Of a DNA stretch of 14,464 nt, positions 6,882 through 13,706 are shown piece after piece. Position 1 is the first letter of the stretch, and each line of letters begins with the position of its first letter. Both the position numbers and the translations under genes were made by a program. The notes under the pieces were generated by a model, which saw nothing but the letters and a program-made list of their open reading frames with translations, made no database searches and had not been told where the DNA came from. The DNA comes from an uncultured Clostridiaceae bacterium (GTDB lineage: Bacteria; Bacillota; Clostridia; Lachnospirales; Lachnospiraceae): positions 1 to 14,464 of the forward strand of contig CAUCBQ010000040.1 in the NCBI GenBank assembly GCA_958441075.1, written 5' to 3'.

Positions 6882-8150
6882 GTGGAGAAGAAACCATTTG
6901 TTACAAAGGAGCAGTTAGAGGAGATTATAAAGACGCATCCGACCCCATTTTACCTGTATGATGAAAAGGGAATCCGTGAAAATGCCAGACGGTTAAAGGA
7001 GGCGTTTTCATGGAATAAGGGGTATAAGGAATACTTTGCAGTCAAGGCTACGCCCAATCCCTTTATTTTAAATATTTTAAAGGAGTTTGGCTGCGGCACG
7101 GACTGCTCCTCCATGACAGAGCTTATGATGTCAGAAGCCTGCGGTTTTTCAGGCAGTGATATCATGTTTTCTTCCAATGATACGCCTTTAGAGGAATTTG
7201 CCTACGCTGCAAAGCTGGGTGCAATTATTAATCTGGATGATATCACCCATATTGAGTGTGTGGAGCAGACGCTGGGATATATTCCTGAAACCATCAGCTG
7301 CCGCTTTAATCCGGGCGGTGTTTTCAGAATCAGCAATGATATTATGGACAATCCCGGCGATTCCAAGTACGGAATGACGACGGAGCAGATTTTTGAGGCT
7401 TTTAAGATTTTAAAGGCCAAGGGGGCAAAGAATTTTGGCATCCATGCTTTTCTGGCAAGCAATACTGTGACAAATGAGTATTACCCTATGCTGGCAAAAA
7501 TCCTTTTTGAACTGGCAGTGCGTCTTCACGAGGAAACAGGAGCCCATATTTCCTTTATCAATCTTTCAGGCGGAATCGGCATCCCCTACCGCCCCGATCA
7601 GGAGCCCAATGATATCCGGGCAATCGGTGAAGGGGTGCGTCAGGTTTATGAGGAAGTGCTGACGCCTGCAGGTATGGGCGATGTAGCGCTGTGTACAGAG
7701 CTGGGCCGCTTTATGCTTGGGCCTTACGGCTGCCTGGTTACGGAGGCCATTCATGAAAAGCACACCCACAAGGAATATGTGGGCGTAGACGCCTGTGCAG
7801 TGAACCTGATGCGTCCCGCCATGTACGGCGCTTACCATCATATTACGGTTATGGGAAAGGAAAACGCGCCCTGGGACCATATGTATGACGTAGTGGGTTC
7901 TCTGTGCGAAAATAATGATAAATTTGCCATTGACCGGATGCTGCCTGAGATTAACAAGGGCGACCTGCTGGTGATTCACGATACCGGAGCCCACGGCTTT
8001 GCTATGGGATATAATTATAATGGAAAATTAAAATCAGCAGAGCTGCTTTTAAAGACAGACGGATCGGTGGAAATGATCCGCAGGGCGGAAACGGCAAAGG
8101 ATTATTTTGCTACCTTTGACTTTTGTGATATACTAAAGGGTGTGGAATAA
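6882..8150 (+). CDS. lysA: Diaminopimelate decarboxylase-family PLP enzyme (divergent LysA type)
   Basis: The 422-residue product is a fold-III (alanine racemase-like barrel) PLP-dependent decarboxylase. Visible landmarks are FAVKAT with PLP-binding Lys55, the GCGTDCSSMTEL segment, SGGIG (229-233) near the phosphate site, ELGR (273-276) in place of the usual EPGR, and CEN-x-D with Cys342, the catalytic cysteine contributed across the dimer. LysA converts meso-diaminopimelate to L-lysine and CO2. HAFLASNT (188-195) replaces the usual HxHIGSQ, so this is a divergent subgroup; diaminopimelate is the likeliest substrate but not proved by sequence. The start is GTG at 6882, with AAAGGAG (6865-6871) 10 nt upstream and no better in-frame ATG. 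proC starts 12 bp after the stop, so they are probably co-transcribed. Alternatives are another amino-acid or carboxynorspermidine-type decarboxylase. Confidence 0.8.
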   Translation: MEKKPFVTKEQLEEIIKTHPTPFYLYDEKGIRENARRLKEAFSWNKGYKEYFAVKATPNPFILNILKEFGCGTDCSSMTELMMSEACGFSGSDIMFSSNDTPLEEFAYAAKLGAIINLDDITHIECVEQTLGYIPETISCRFNPGGVFRISNDIMDNPGDSKYGMTTEQIFEAFKILKAKGAKNFGIHAFLASNTVTNEYYPMLAKILFELAVRLHEETGAHISFINLSGGIGIPYRPDQEPNDIRAIGEGVRQVYEEVLTPAGMGDVALCTELGRFMLGPYGCLVTEAIHEKHTHKEYVGVDACAVNLMRPAMYGAYHHITVMGKENAPWDHMYDVVGSLCENNDKFAIDRMLPEINKGDLLVIHDTGAHGFAMGYNYNGKLKSAELLLKTDGSVEMIRRAETAKDYFATFDFCDILKGVE

Positions 8151-8162
8151 GGAGGTCTTAAA

Positions 8163-8960
8163 ATGGCTGAGATTGGTTTTATAGGAATGGGAAACATGGG
8201 ACTGGCAATCCTGCACGGTCTTTTAAAGACCTGTGAGCCGGGAACGCTTATTTTTACAGCGGCCCATGAAGAAAAGATGAATGCAGTTACAGAGGCCACC
8301 GGCGTGGTACACGCCGGGTCCAACGCCGCCTGTGCAGAAAGCTGCAAATATCTGATCCTTGCGGTAAAGCCTCAGTATTTTGACGTGGTATTTGATGAGA
8401 TCCGCGAGGTTTTAAGGGAGGACCAGATAGTGATTTCCCTGGCTCCGGGCCAGACTATTTCCGGTCTGAAGGAGCGCCTTGGAGATGAAATCCGGGTGGT
8501 GCGGGCCATGCCCAATACCCCGGCTATGCTGGGAGCGGGAATGACGGGAATTGCATTTGGTACGGATTCATTTACGCCGGAGGAAAAGGAGCGGGTCTGT
8601 GGGATTTTTAAAAGCTGCGGCGGTGTGGAGCTGGTAGAGGAGCGCCAGATGGAGGCTGTGGGCTGCGTCAGCGGCTGTTCCCCGGCCTTTGTATATATGT
8701 TTATTGAGGCACTGGCAGACGGCGGCGTTAAATACGGCCTTCCGCGCAAAACTGCTTATGAAATGGCAGCCCAGACGGTTTTGGGAAGTGCGAAAATGGT
8801 GTTGGAAACGGGAAAGCATCCGGGCCAGTTAAAGGACGAGGTCTGCTCTCCCGGCGGAACTACCATTGCGGGAGTATCGGCTCTGGAAGAATTTGGATTT
8901 CGCAGTGCGGTGATTAAGGCGGCAGACGCCTGCTGCGAAAAAAGCCAGAAAATGAAATAG
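8163..8960 (+). CDS. proC: Pyrroline-5-carboxylate reductase
   Basis: ProC performs the last step of proline synthesis, reducing 1-pyrroline-5-carboxylate to L-proline with NAD(P)H. The 265-residue protein has the N-terminal Rossmann motif GFIGMGNMG (residues 5-13), the conserved RAMPNTPA stretch, and the C-terminal dimerisation and substrate-binding region with GCVSGCSPAFVY and the P5CR signature ending in PGGTTIAG. The length matches the family (about 265-275). A strong ribosome binding site, AAGGAGG, precedes the ATG. The gene lies 12 bp after the lysA-family gene and 12 bp before the Nudix gene, so it is the middle of a three-gene operon. Confidence 0.96.
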   Translation: MAEIGFIGMGNMGLAILHGLLKTCEPGTLIFTAAHEEKMNAVTEATGVVHAGSNAACAESCKYLILAVKPQYFDVVFDEIREVLREDQIVISLAPGQTISGLKERLGDEIRVVRAMPNTPAMLGAGMTGIAFGTDSFTPEEKERVCGIFKSCGGVELVEERQMEAVGCVSGCSPAFVYMFIEALADGGVKYGLPRKTAYEMAAQTVLGSAKMVLETGKHPGQLKDEVCSPGGTTIAGVSALEEFGFRSAVIKAADACCEKSQKMK

Positions 8961-8972
8961 GGGAGGAAAAAC

Positions 8973-9554
8973 ATGGCACAGAAACCGGAAAATGAAGGAA
9001 TGCCGGTGGTTCGTCTGGACCGGCAGTTAAAATACCAGGGAAATATTTTAAAGATTTATGAGGATACAGTTCTTGCCAACGGACATGAGGCCCATTGGGA
9101 TTATATCCACCATGACGGAGCAGCGGCAGTGCTCCCGGTAACAGATGAGGGAAAGATTCTCATGGTGCGCCAGTACAGAAACGCACTGGACCGCTTTACG
9201 CTGGAGATTCCGGCAGGAAAGCTGGACGATCCAGAGGAACCCAAGATCGAGTGCGCTTACCGGGAGCTGGAGGAGGAGACCGGCTTTAAGACGGAAAAGC
9301 TGGAATACCTGATCAGCGTCAATACCACAGTGGCTTTCTGTGATGAGGCCATTGACATCTTTGTAGCCCACAATCTGGTACCCAGCCATCAGCATCTGGA
9401 TGAGGATGAGGTGATTGAGGTAGAGGCATGGGAGCTTAAGGATCTGGAAGAACTGATTTTTACAGGAAAAATCACGGACGGAAAAACCATTGCCGCCATT
9501 ATGGCTTATGGCCGGAAGTACCGGAGCGTGGATAAGAAGGATGAGTTTGTGTAA
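8973..9554 (+). CDS. nudF: Nudix hydrolase, ADP-ribose pyrophosphatase type
   Basis: The 193-residue protein matches the ADP-ribose pyrophosphatase group of Nudix enzymes, which hydrolyse ADP-ribose to AMP and ribose 5-phosphate using Mg2+. The Nudix box runs from Gly82 to Phe105, with the REL-EEETGF core at 97-105 (Glu101 and Glu102 among the metal ligands). Compared with the classical GX5EX7REUXEEXGU there is one extra residue between the first Gly and Arg97. The preceding MVRQYRNALDRFTLEIPAGK is typical of NudF/ADPRase proteins, whose Gln-Tyr-Arg segment contributes to dimer and substrate contacts. The ATG follows GGGGAGGAAAAAC, 12 bp after proC. In Bacillus and many Clostridia a nudF gene lies near spoIIM and xerD; the same order appears here with an MBL gene inserted. 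The symbol is by similarity. Confidence 0.87.
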   Translation: MAQKPENEGMPVVRLDRQLKYQGNILKIYEDTVLANGHEAHWDYIHHDGAAAVLPVTDEGKILMVRQYRNALDRFTLEIPAGKLDDPEEPKIECAYRELEEETGFKTEKLEYLISVNTTVAFCDEAIDIFVAHNLVPSHQHLDEDEVIEVEAWELKDLEELIFTGKITDGKTIAAIMAYGRKYRSVDKKDEFV

Positions 9555-9565
9555 AAATGATAGTC

Positions 9566-9593
9566 AGCCCTGTGAGCCAGCTCCAGGGCTTTT
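9566..9593 (+). terminator. Weak terminator after the proC-Nudix operon
   Basis: AGCCCTG (9566-9572) pairs with CAGGGCT (9584-9590) in a perfect 7-bp stem with an 11-base loop, followed by only three more T and then AAATT. It begins 11 bp after the Nudix stop codon and lies just before the promoter of the next gene. Placement supports a terminator; the short T-tract makes it leaky or weak. Confidence 0.5.
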
Positions 9594-9596
9594 AAA

Positions 9597-9625
9597 TTGC
9601 AATCTTCTTTGGAGAAGCGTATAAT
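9597..9625 (+). promoter_or_regulatory. Promoter of the MBL-fold hydrolase gene
   Basis: TTGCAA (9597-9602, 4 of 6) and TATAAT (9620-9625, perfect) are separated by exactly 17 bases. Transcription would begin near 9632. The reading frame of the next gene could be extended upstream to a TTG at 9597, but that TTG is the -35 box itself. The promoter therefore argues for the ATG at 9657. Confidence 0.65.
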
Positions 9626-9656
9626 TAAAGGGAGAAACGGGAGGGGAGTGAACAGT

Positions 9657-10682
9657 ATGACAGAACGTGTACCGGGGATTTATGAGGTGAAGCTGTACAG
9701 TGCGGGAACGGGAGTGGATGAGATCCGTATTTTTCTTATTCCGGGAAAGCAGGGAGAACGCAGTCTGATGGTGGATACGGGATTTGCCACACCCCAGTGC
9801 CTTTCCATACTGGAGGAGGCGCTGAACGGCCTTGGGATAAAACATGAGAAGCTGGATATTTTTCTTACCCATAAGCATATGGATCACTGCGGCCTTGCCA
9901 GTGAATTTGCCAGACAGGGAGCGCGGCTTTTTATGAATCCTGAGGAGGACCGCCACAGCTATGACTGTCTCCATATGAATAAAAGCGGAGGATATTTAAG
10001 GAGTCAGACAGAGGTCTTAAAGGCTGTGGGAGTGACGCCGGATCTGACGCCGGAAATCTGGGAAATGTTTATGGAGGCAAATCGGAAGGTAGCTGAGGAA
10101 CGCGGCTGGTATTTTGAAATCCGGGATTTTGCCTATGAGCCGGTAAAGCCGGGGCAGATCTTTTGCTACGGATCATATACCTTTGAGGCGATTCCGTTAA
10201 GAGGCCATACCTATGGACAGATGGGGCTGTATGACAGGGAAAACGGCATACTTTTTTCAGCAGATCAGGTGATTGACGGAATTGTGCCTATTGTAGCTAC
10301 CAGCTATCCGGATGAGCATTTGTTAAAGGAGTATTTTGCCTCTCTGGAACATTTTAAACATACATTTGGAAATTGCCGGATTTTTCCGGCCCACAGGGAA
10401 GAGCTGACCCGTATGGACTTTACTGTGAACCGGATTCTTTTTTCCTATCTGGATAAGGCAGGGATGCTTGAGAATCTGCTAAAGCACAGCCGCCGTCCTA
10501 TGACTGTTCGTGAACTGGCCTGTCTGGCCTACGGAATGGGGGAGATTCCGGCAGACGAGGATGAATTTATCAAATTAAAAATGGTTATGACAAAGACATT
10601 TTCCTGTCTGGAATATCTCTATGATGAGGATTTTGCCCTGAGGGACAGCCGCGGCGGCATTCTGTACTGGGAGACTCCCTGA
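9657..10682 (+). CDS. Metallo-beta-lactamase-fold hydrolase
   Basis: The product, 341 residues from this ATG, belongs to the glyoxalase II-like branch of the MBL superfamily. The metal-binding motif is THKHMDH, with His72, His74, Asp76 and His77. His184 (RGHTYG), Asp203 (SADQV) and His246 (FPAHRE) complete the expected dinuclear zinc site. Residues from about 270 form a charged, winged-helix-like tail seen in LACTB2-type and related hydrolases. The substrate cannot be read from the sequence; thioesters, lactones and phosphoesters are all possible. I chose ATG 9657 because GGAGGGG (9640-9646) is 10 nt upstream and because the promoter at 9597-9625 excludes the upstream TTG. GTG 9648 is too close to the ribosome binding site. 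The gene has its own promoter, so it is probably not part of the proC operon. Confidence 0.87.
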   Translation: MTERVPGIYEVKLYSAGTGVDEIRIFLIPGKQGERSLMVDTGFATPQCLSILEEALNGLGIKHEKLDIFLTHKHMDHCGLASEFARQGARLFMNPEEDRHSYDCLHMNKSGGYLRSQTEVLKAVGVTPDLTPEIWEMFMEANRKVAEERGWYFEIRDFAYEPVKPGQIFCYGSYTFEAIPLRGHTYGQMGLYDRENGILFSADQVIDGIVPIVATSYPDEHLLKEYFASLEHFKHTFGNCRIFPAHREELTRMDFTVNRILFSYLDKAGMLENLLKHSRRPMTVRELACLAYGMGEIPADEDEFIKLKMVMTKTFSCLEYLYDEDFALRDSRGGILYWETP

Positions 10683-10685
10683 TAC

Positions 10686-10710
10686 ATACAGAGCCCTTTG
10701 GTTGCATACA
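10686..10710 (+). promoter_or_regulatory. Possible sigma-E-type sporulation promoter
   Basis: ATA (10686-10688) and CATACA (10705-10710) are separated by 16 bases, resembling the mother-cell sigma-E pattern of ATA at -35 and CATACAAT at -10; the last two bases here are CC. The site lies about 30 bp before the SpoIIM-like start codon, with a GGGAG ribosome binding site between. SpoIIM of Bacillus is controlled by sigma-E, so the context fits, but such short motifs also occur by chance. Confidence 0.3.
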
Positions 10711-10742
10711 CCTGTTTTAAGGACAAATAGGGAGAAGCAGGG

Positions 10743-11351
10743 ATGAAAACCAGGGGAAAAAGACTGGCTGCGGCAGCACGGAATATGATGGCCCTGAAAC
10801 AGCGGCGTTTTTCCTATGGAGACTGGCTTATGTGCTGTTTTGGCGCTGGGATCATAGGGGGAACAGCAATTGTCCTGTTATTTGGGGAAGGGGCGTTAGC
10901 AGGAGGGGTGCTGGTGAAAGAAGCCGGAGAAAAGAGCCGGGCTTGGGGAGTAATTTCGTATGTTACAGAGATATTTCAGCCTGAAGGGCTGAGCCGGATG
11001 ATTCAGAAGGACGGTTTTGTGGTTCTTTTGGCGAAGCGTCTGTTTCAGATTACGGCAGGCTGGATAGCGGGTCTTACAATTTGCAGTGCGTTCTTTTTTG
11101 GCTGTCTTACCTGTTGGGGCGGGATGTGCCTTTCCGGAGCACTGGCCTTTCTTACGCTGGAAAAGGGGGTATGGGGGCTTCCTGTGTTTCTCTGGCTTAT
11201 GTTTCCTCAGGGAGTGGTTTACGGGATCATATGGGGGATTCTTGCAGGCTGGGCAGGCGGAAAGGAGCGCCGCCTTCGTCCGGCAGCCTTTTCTCTGCTG
11301 CTTCTTTTTACCGTGACCGGAGCATTGCTGGAAGCAGTTTTTCACGGATGA
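10743..11351 (+). CDS. spoIIM: SpoIIM-like integral membrane protein
   Basis: The 202-residue protein has a basic N-terminus and about five membrane segments (roughly 29-48, 99-120, 122-139, 143-170, 180-200), with a soluble loop between the first and second. Length and topology fit SpoIIM (stage II sporulation protein M, about 210 residues). SpoIIM acts with SpoIID and SpoIIP in peptidoglycan remodelling during engulfment of the forespore. FPQG (154-157) may correspond to the PHG motif of SpoIIM-family proteins. The location between a Nudix ADPRase and xerD supports the identification, as the Bacillus order is nudF-spoIIM-fur-xerD. Similarity at residue level is loose, so the name rests partly on context. 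GGGAG (10730-10734) precedes the ATG. An unrelated small membrane protein is the alternative. Confidence 0.6.
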   Translation: MKTRGKRLAAAARNMMALKQRRFSYGDWLMCCFGAGIIGGTAIVLLFGEGALAGGVLVKEAGEKSRAWGVISYVTEIFQPEGLSRMIQKDGFVVLLAKRLFQITAGWIAGLTICSAFFFGCLTCWGGMCLSGALAFLTLEKGVWGLPVFLWLMFPQGVVYGIIWGILAGWAGGKERRLRPAAFSLLLLFTVTGALLEAVFHG

Positions 11352-11417
11352 GATTATGAAAAATCCATCAATTTCCATTATTCTGTAAAAAATAAGGACA
11401 AAAGTATAAAAATGTGT

Positions 11418-11446
11418 TTGATTTTATGAAAAAATGTCTTTATAAT
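11418..11446 (+). promoter_or_regulatory. Promoter of the xerD-type gene
   Basis: TTGATT (11418-11423, 4 of 6) and TATAAT (11441-11446, perfect) are 17 bases apart. Transcription would start near 11453 and give an AT-rich leader of about 88 nt. A 9-bp inverted repeat has its left arm (11434-11442) overlapping the spacer and -10 box and its right arm (11502-11510) in the leader. The leader also has TTTAAAG twice (11491-11497 and 11500-11506). Confidence 0.6.
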
Positions 11447-11540
11447 GACAGTGAACGGGCTTTGTTTGTTGAATTTTACAATAATTTACATTTAAAGTAT
11501 TTAAAGACATCTTGATAGTGACACAGGAGTAAGAAGGGGT

Positions 11541-12392
11541 ATGACATCAGAGATCAGAGAATTTGCAGAATATTTACGGGAATTTGAAAGAAAATCAAGG
11601 AATACGGAGATTTCGTATCAGAGAGACCTGCTGCAGCTGGCAGCATTTTTAGAGTTCGAAGGCATCCGGCAGGTAGAAGCGGTGACGGAAACCAGTCTTA
11701 ATTCCTACATCCTGTATCTGGAAAAGGAGGGAAGGGCAGCTTCTACCATTTCCAGGCAGCTTGCTGCCATCAAGGCATTTTTTCATTATGAATTGCAGAA
11801 AGGGCACATAAAGGAGAATCCGGCCCGATATTTAAGAGCTCCCAGGGTAGAGAAGAGGGTGCCGGTGATTTTAAGTGCAGAGGAGATCCGCGCCCTTTTA
11901 TCCCAGCCGGGAGAATGCTCACCCAAAGCCATTCGGGATAAGGCCATGCTGGAGCTTTTATATGCCACCGGAATCCGTGTATCAGAGCTTATCGGCCTTA
12001 GGCTGGGGGATCTGAATATGCAGATTGGCTATATTACCTGCCGGGATGGGAAAAGAGAGAGGATAATCCCATTTGGAAAGAGCACTGCCAGAATACTGAA
12101 CCGGTATCTGGACAGCGCCAGACAGGAGCTTTTAAAGGGCAGAGCATCAGACTGGCTGTTTACCAACTGCAGCGGCGGTTCCATGAGCCGTCAGGGATTC
12201 TGGAAGCTTGTAAAGCATTATGGAGAAAAGGCCGGGATCAGAGGGGATATTACCCCTCATACCCTGCGTCACTCCTTTGCAGCCCATCTGATCCGGGGCG
12301 GAGCCGATATCCGGGCTGTTCAGGCTATGCTGGGCCATGCGGATTCCACTACAGCCCAGATGTATGCGGTTTATTGCCAGTTTCCGGGCTGA
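11541..12392 (+). CDS. xerD: XerD-type site-specific tyrosine recombinase with short C-terminus
   Basis: The 283-residue protein has an N-terminal SAM-like core-binding domain (about 1-85) and a catalytic domain (about 107-275). Catalytic residues are Arg146 (TGIRVSEL), probable Lys171, His240 and Arg243 (HTLRHSF), His266 (LGHAD) and nucleophile Tyr275. Xer recombinases resolve chromosome dimers at dif near the terminus, in Firmicutes with partner CodV/XerC or alone. Only 8 residues follow the tyrosine, against 19 in E. coli XerD, and the usual THVxxxRL...HPRA-like tail is missing. The tail helix normally packs into the neighbouring subunit, so its loss is notable. It may be lineage-specific, frameshifted, or the protein may act outside dif. 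AGGAG (11525-11529) lies 11 nt before the ATG. The stop lies 7 bp from the stop of the convergent gene. Confidence 0.85.
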   Translation: MTSEIREFAEYLREFERKSRNTEISYQRDLLQLAAFLEFEGIRQVEAVTETSLNSYILYLEKEGRAASTISRQLAAIKAFFHYELQKGHIKENPARYLRAPRVEKRVPVILSAEEIRALLSQPGECSPKAIRDKAMLELLYATGIRVSELIGLRLGDLNMQIGYITCRDGKRERIIPFGKSTARILNRYLDSARQELLKGRASDWLFTNCSGGSMSRQGFWKLVKHYGEKAGIRGDITPHTLRHSFAAHLIRGGADIRAVQAMLGHADSTTAQMYAVYCQFPG

Positions 12393-12396
12393 GAAA

Positions 12397-12416
12397 GGCT
12401 CACTGCTTCCTGAGCC
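12397..12416. terminator. Possible shared hairpin between convergent genes
   Basis: GGCTCA (12397-12402) and TGAGCC (12411-12416) form a 6-bp stem with an 8-base loop. It covers the last codons and the stop of the minus-strand gene and starts 5 bp after the xerD stop. On the minus strand it is followed by TTTCTC, on the plus strand by AGTTAAAG. This is at most a weak bidirectional terminator. Confidence 0.3.
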
Positions 12417-13497
12417 AGTTAAAGAGCTGGCAGAGATAGGTATCTGCTGCTTTAGGCTGTGAAAACAGCGAACCATCATAGAGAACATAGGTGAGAGAGG
12501 ATCTGTAATCCTCCCTGAAGGAGGGTTCCTTAAAGGGGCCGAACTGAGGGAGGAACAGACCCTCTTTTTTGGTGTAGCAGGTTCGGGCCGTGGCCTTTTT
12601 GCGGGCAGAACGGTCTACATATTCGCCCACACTTTTATGGACTGCAGTATCTTCAAAGGGGAGATAGTAGTAATCCTTATAATTGGGGTAAAAATACTTA
12701 AGGCAGCCCCGGCAGAGGCGGATATTACAGACCGCTTTTTCTTTATACAGTTCCAGGCTCACCGGGCCGGAGGAATATTCCAGAGGAACGGGGAGAGACA
12801 CAGAGCCGGTACCGTCAAGGTGCAGCAGAGGTGTGTCCAAAGCCCCTTTACTGTCATCATCCCATAATTCGCAGGTCTGGGCAGAAACAGGGGATGAAAA
12901 GAAATCAGCGTAGCTTAAAATGGGGAGAATGGCGGGCATTCCCTTTAAGTCATCCTCGTTGTGAAGGATCAGCAGGTCATAGAGGGATTTTTCATGTGTA
13001 CGGAGGTAATCACGGTAGACCTCAATGAGCTGTCCGCCTGTGTATTTATCCTCACGGGAAATACCTAAAAACTGCTCAATAGCCTTCTGTTTCATACGTT
13101 CTAAGCCCAACAGCTTTTGGAAGGGCCGTATTTTCCGGTAGATATCCAGGCTTTCCATGCCTTCAAAGCTGTGGGGCAGGCCCAGCCTGCGGCAGCATTT
13201 TTCCAGGTAGGGGATGTCAAAGCGGTCGCCGTTAAAGTGGATCAGGGTTTTAAAACGTTTTATAAAGGCAAAGAAGGCGTCTAAAAGCTCTGCCTCCGCC
13301 TGTCTGGTATCTGCAAACCACTGGATCAGCTTCCAGCCAAAGCCATCATGGTACACGCAGCCGATCAGGTAGAGCTGGGAGGTATCGCCGGAGAATCCGG
13401 TTGTTTCAATATCAAAAAAAAGCAGTTCTTCCTTTGGACCGATACGGTCAAGGGGATAGGCTTCCGGAAAGTCAACAGGATGTTTAATGGTAATCAT
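12400..13497 (-). CDS. RNase H-fold 3'-5' exonuclease-like protein (YprB-type)
   Basis: The 365-residue product has an N-terminal DEDD-type exonuclease domain (about 25-200): Asp29 and Glu31 in FFDIETTGF, Asp94 in HFNGDRFD, Asp118 in LDIYR, and His179/Asp183 in HNEDDL. These match the four acidic metal ligands of RNase H-like exonucleases such as B. subtilis YprB. The C-terminal 165 residues form a separate region with C257, C262, C265 and C307 and a Tyr-rich stretch near 274-278; I do not recognise it as a named domain. The physiological nucleic acid substrate is unknown; a DNA-repair or RNA-processing role is inference. I chose ATG 13497 because AGAAAGGA (13510-13503) is 5 nt upstream. The ATG at 13551 has no ribosome binding site and lies only about 5 nt from the predicted transcription start. 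The gene is divergent from ruvA. Confidence 0.82.
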   Translation of the reverse strand: MITIKHPVDFPEAYPLDRIGPKEELLFFDIETTGFSGDTSQLYLIGCVYHDGFGWKLIQWFADTRQAEAELLDAFFAFIKRFKTLIHFNGDRFDIPYLEKCCRRLGLPHSFEGMESLDIYRKIRPFQKLLGLERMKQKAIEQFLGISREDKYTGGQLIEVYRDYLRTHEKSLYDLLILHNEDDLKGMPAILPILSYADFFSSPVSAQTCELWDDDSKGALDTPLLHLDGTGSVSLPVPLEYSSGPVSLELYKEKAVCNIRLCRGCLKYFYPNYKDYYYLPFEDTAVHKSVGEYVDRSARKKATARTCYTKKEGLFLPQFGPFKEPSFREDYRSSLTYVLYDGSLFSQPKAADTYLCQLFNWLRKQ

Positions 13498-13562
13498 GGA
13501 GTTCCTTTCTTTTACAGGTGATACCATCCGCATATCCGGGGATGGCTGCATTTACTGAGAGT

Positions 13563-13591
13563 AGTTTAGCGGAAAACAAAGAAATGTGCAA
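13563..13591 (-). promoter_or_regulatory. Promoter of the RNase H-fold gene
   Basis: On the minus strand TTGCAC (13591-13586, 4 of 6) and TAAACT (13568-13563, 4 of 6) are separated by 17 bases. Transcription would start near 13556, about 59 nt before the ATG at 13497. This spacing is one reason for preferring 13497 over the ATG at 13551. Confidence 0.5.
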
Positions 13592-13631
13592 GCCGGCATT
13601 TTAAAAACAGAAAATATGTTCGGTACGGCAC

Positions 13632-13660
13632 TTGCATTGCGTGGGGCGGTATGTTATGAT
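13632..13660 (+). promoter_or_regulatory. Candidate promoter of ruvAB
   Basis: TTGCAT (13632-13637, 3 of 6) and TATGAT (13655-13660, 5 of 6) are 17 bases apart. Transcription would start near 13667, 40 nt before the ruvA ATG. An in-frame TTG at 13632 could extend ruvA, but it is the -35 box in this model. Confidence 0.45.
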
Positions 13661-13706
13661 GAAGGTCAGAAACAGGCAGGACGCACAGAGAAAAGGAACA
13701 GGATCA

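Noticed and set aside
10896..11378. Open frame of 160 codons antisense to the SpoIIM-like gene
   Set aside because: The sense frame has a ribosome binding site and clear membrane helices; the antisense product is a Lys/Pro/Cys-rich string without features.
13498..13551. Longer start (ATG 13551) for the RNase H-fold protein
   Set aside because: It has no ribosome binding site and lies about 5 nt after the predicted transcription start; ATG 13497 has AGAAAGGA at 5 nt.
13632..13706. N-terminal extension of RuvA starting at TTG 13632
   Set aside because: The added 25 residues are unlike RuvA, and the TTG coincides with a candidate -35 box; ATG 13707 has a proper ribosome binding site.
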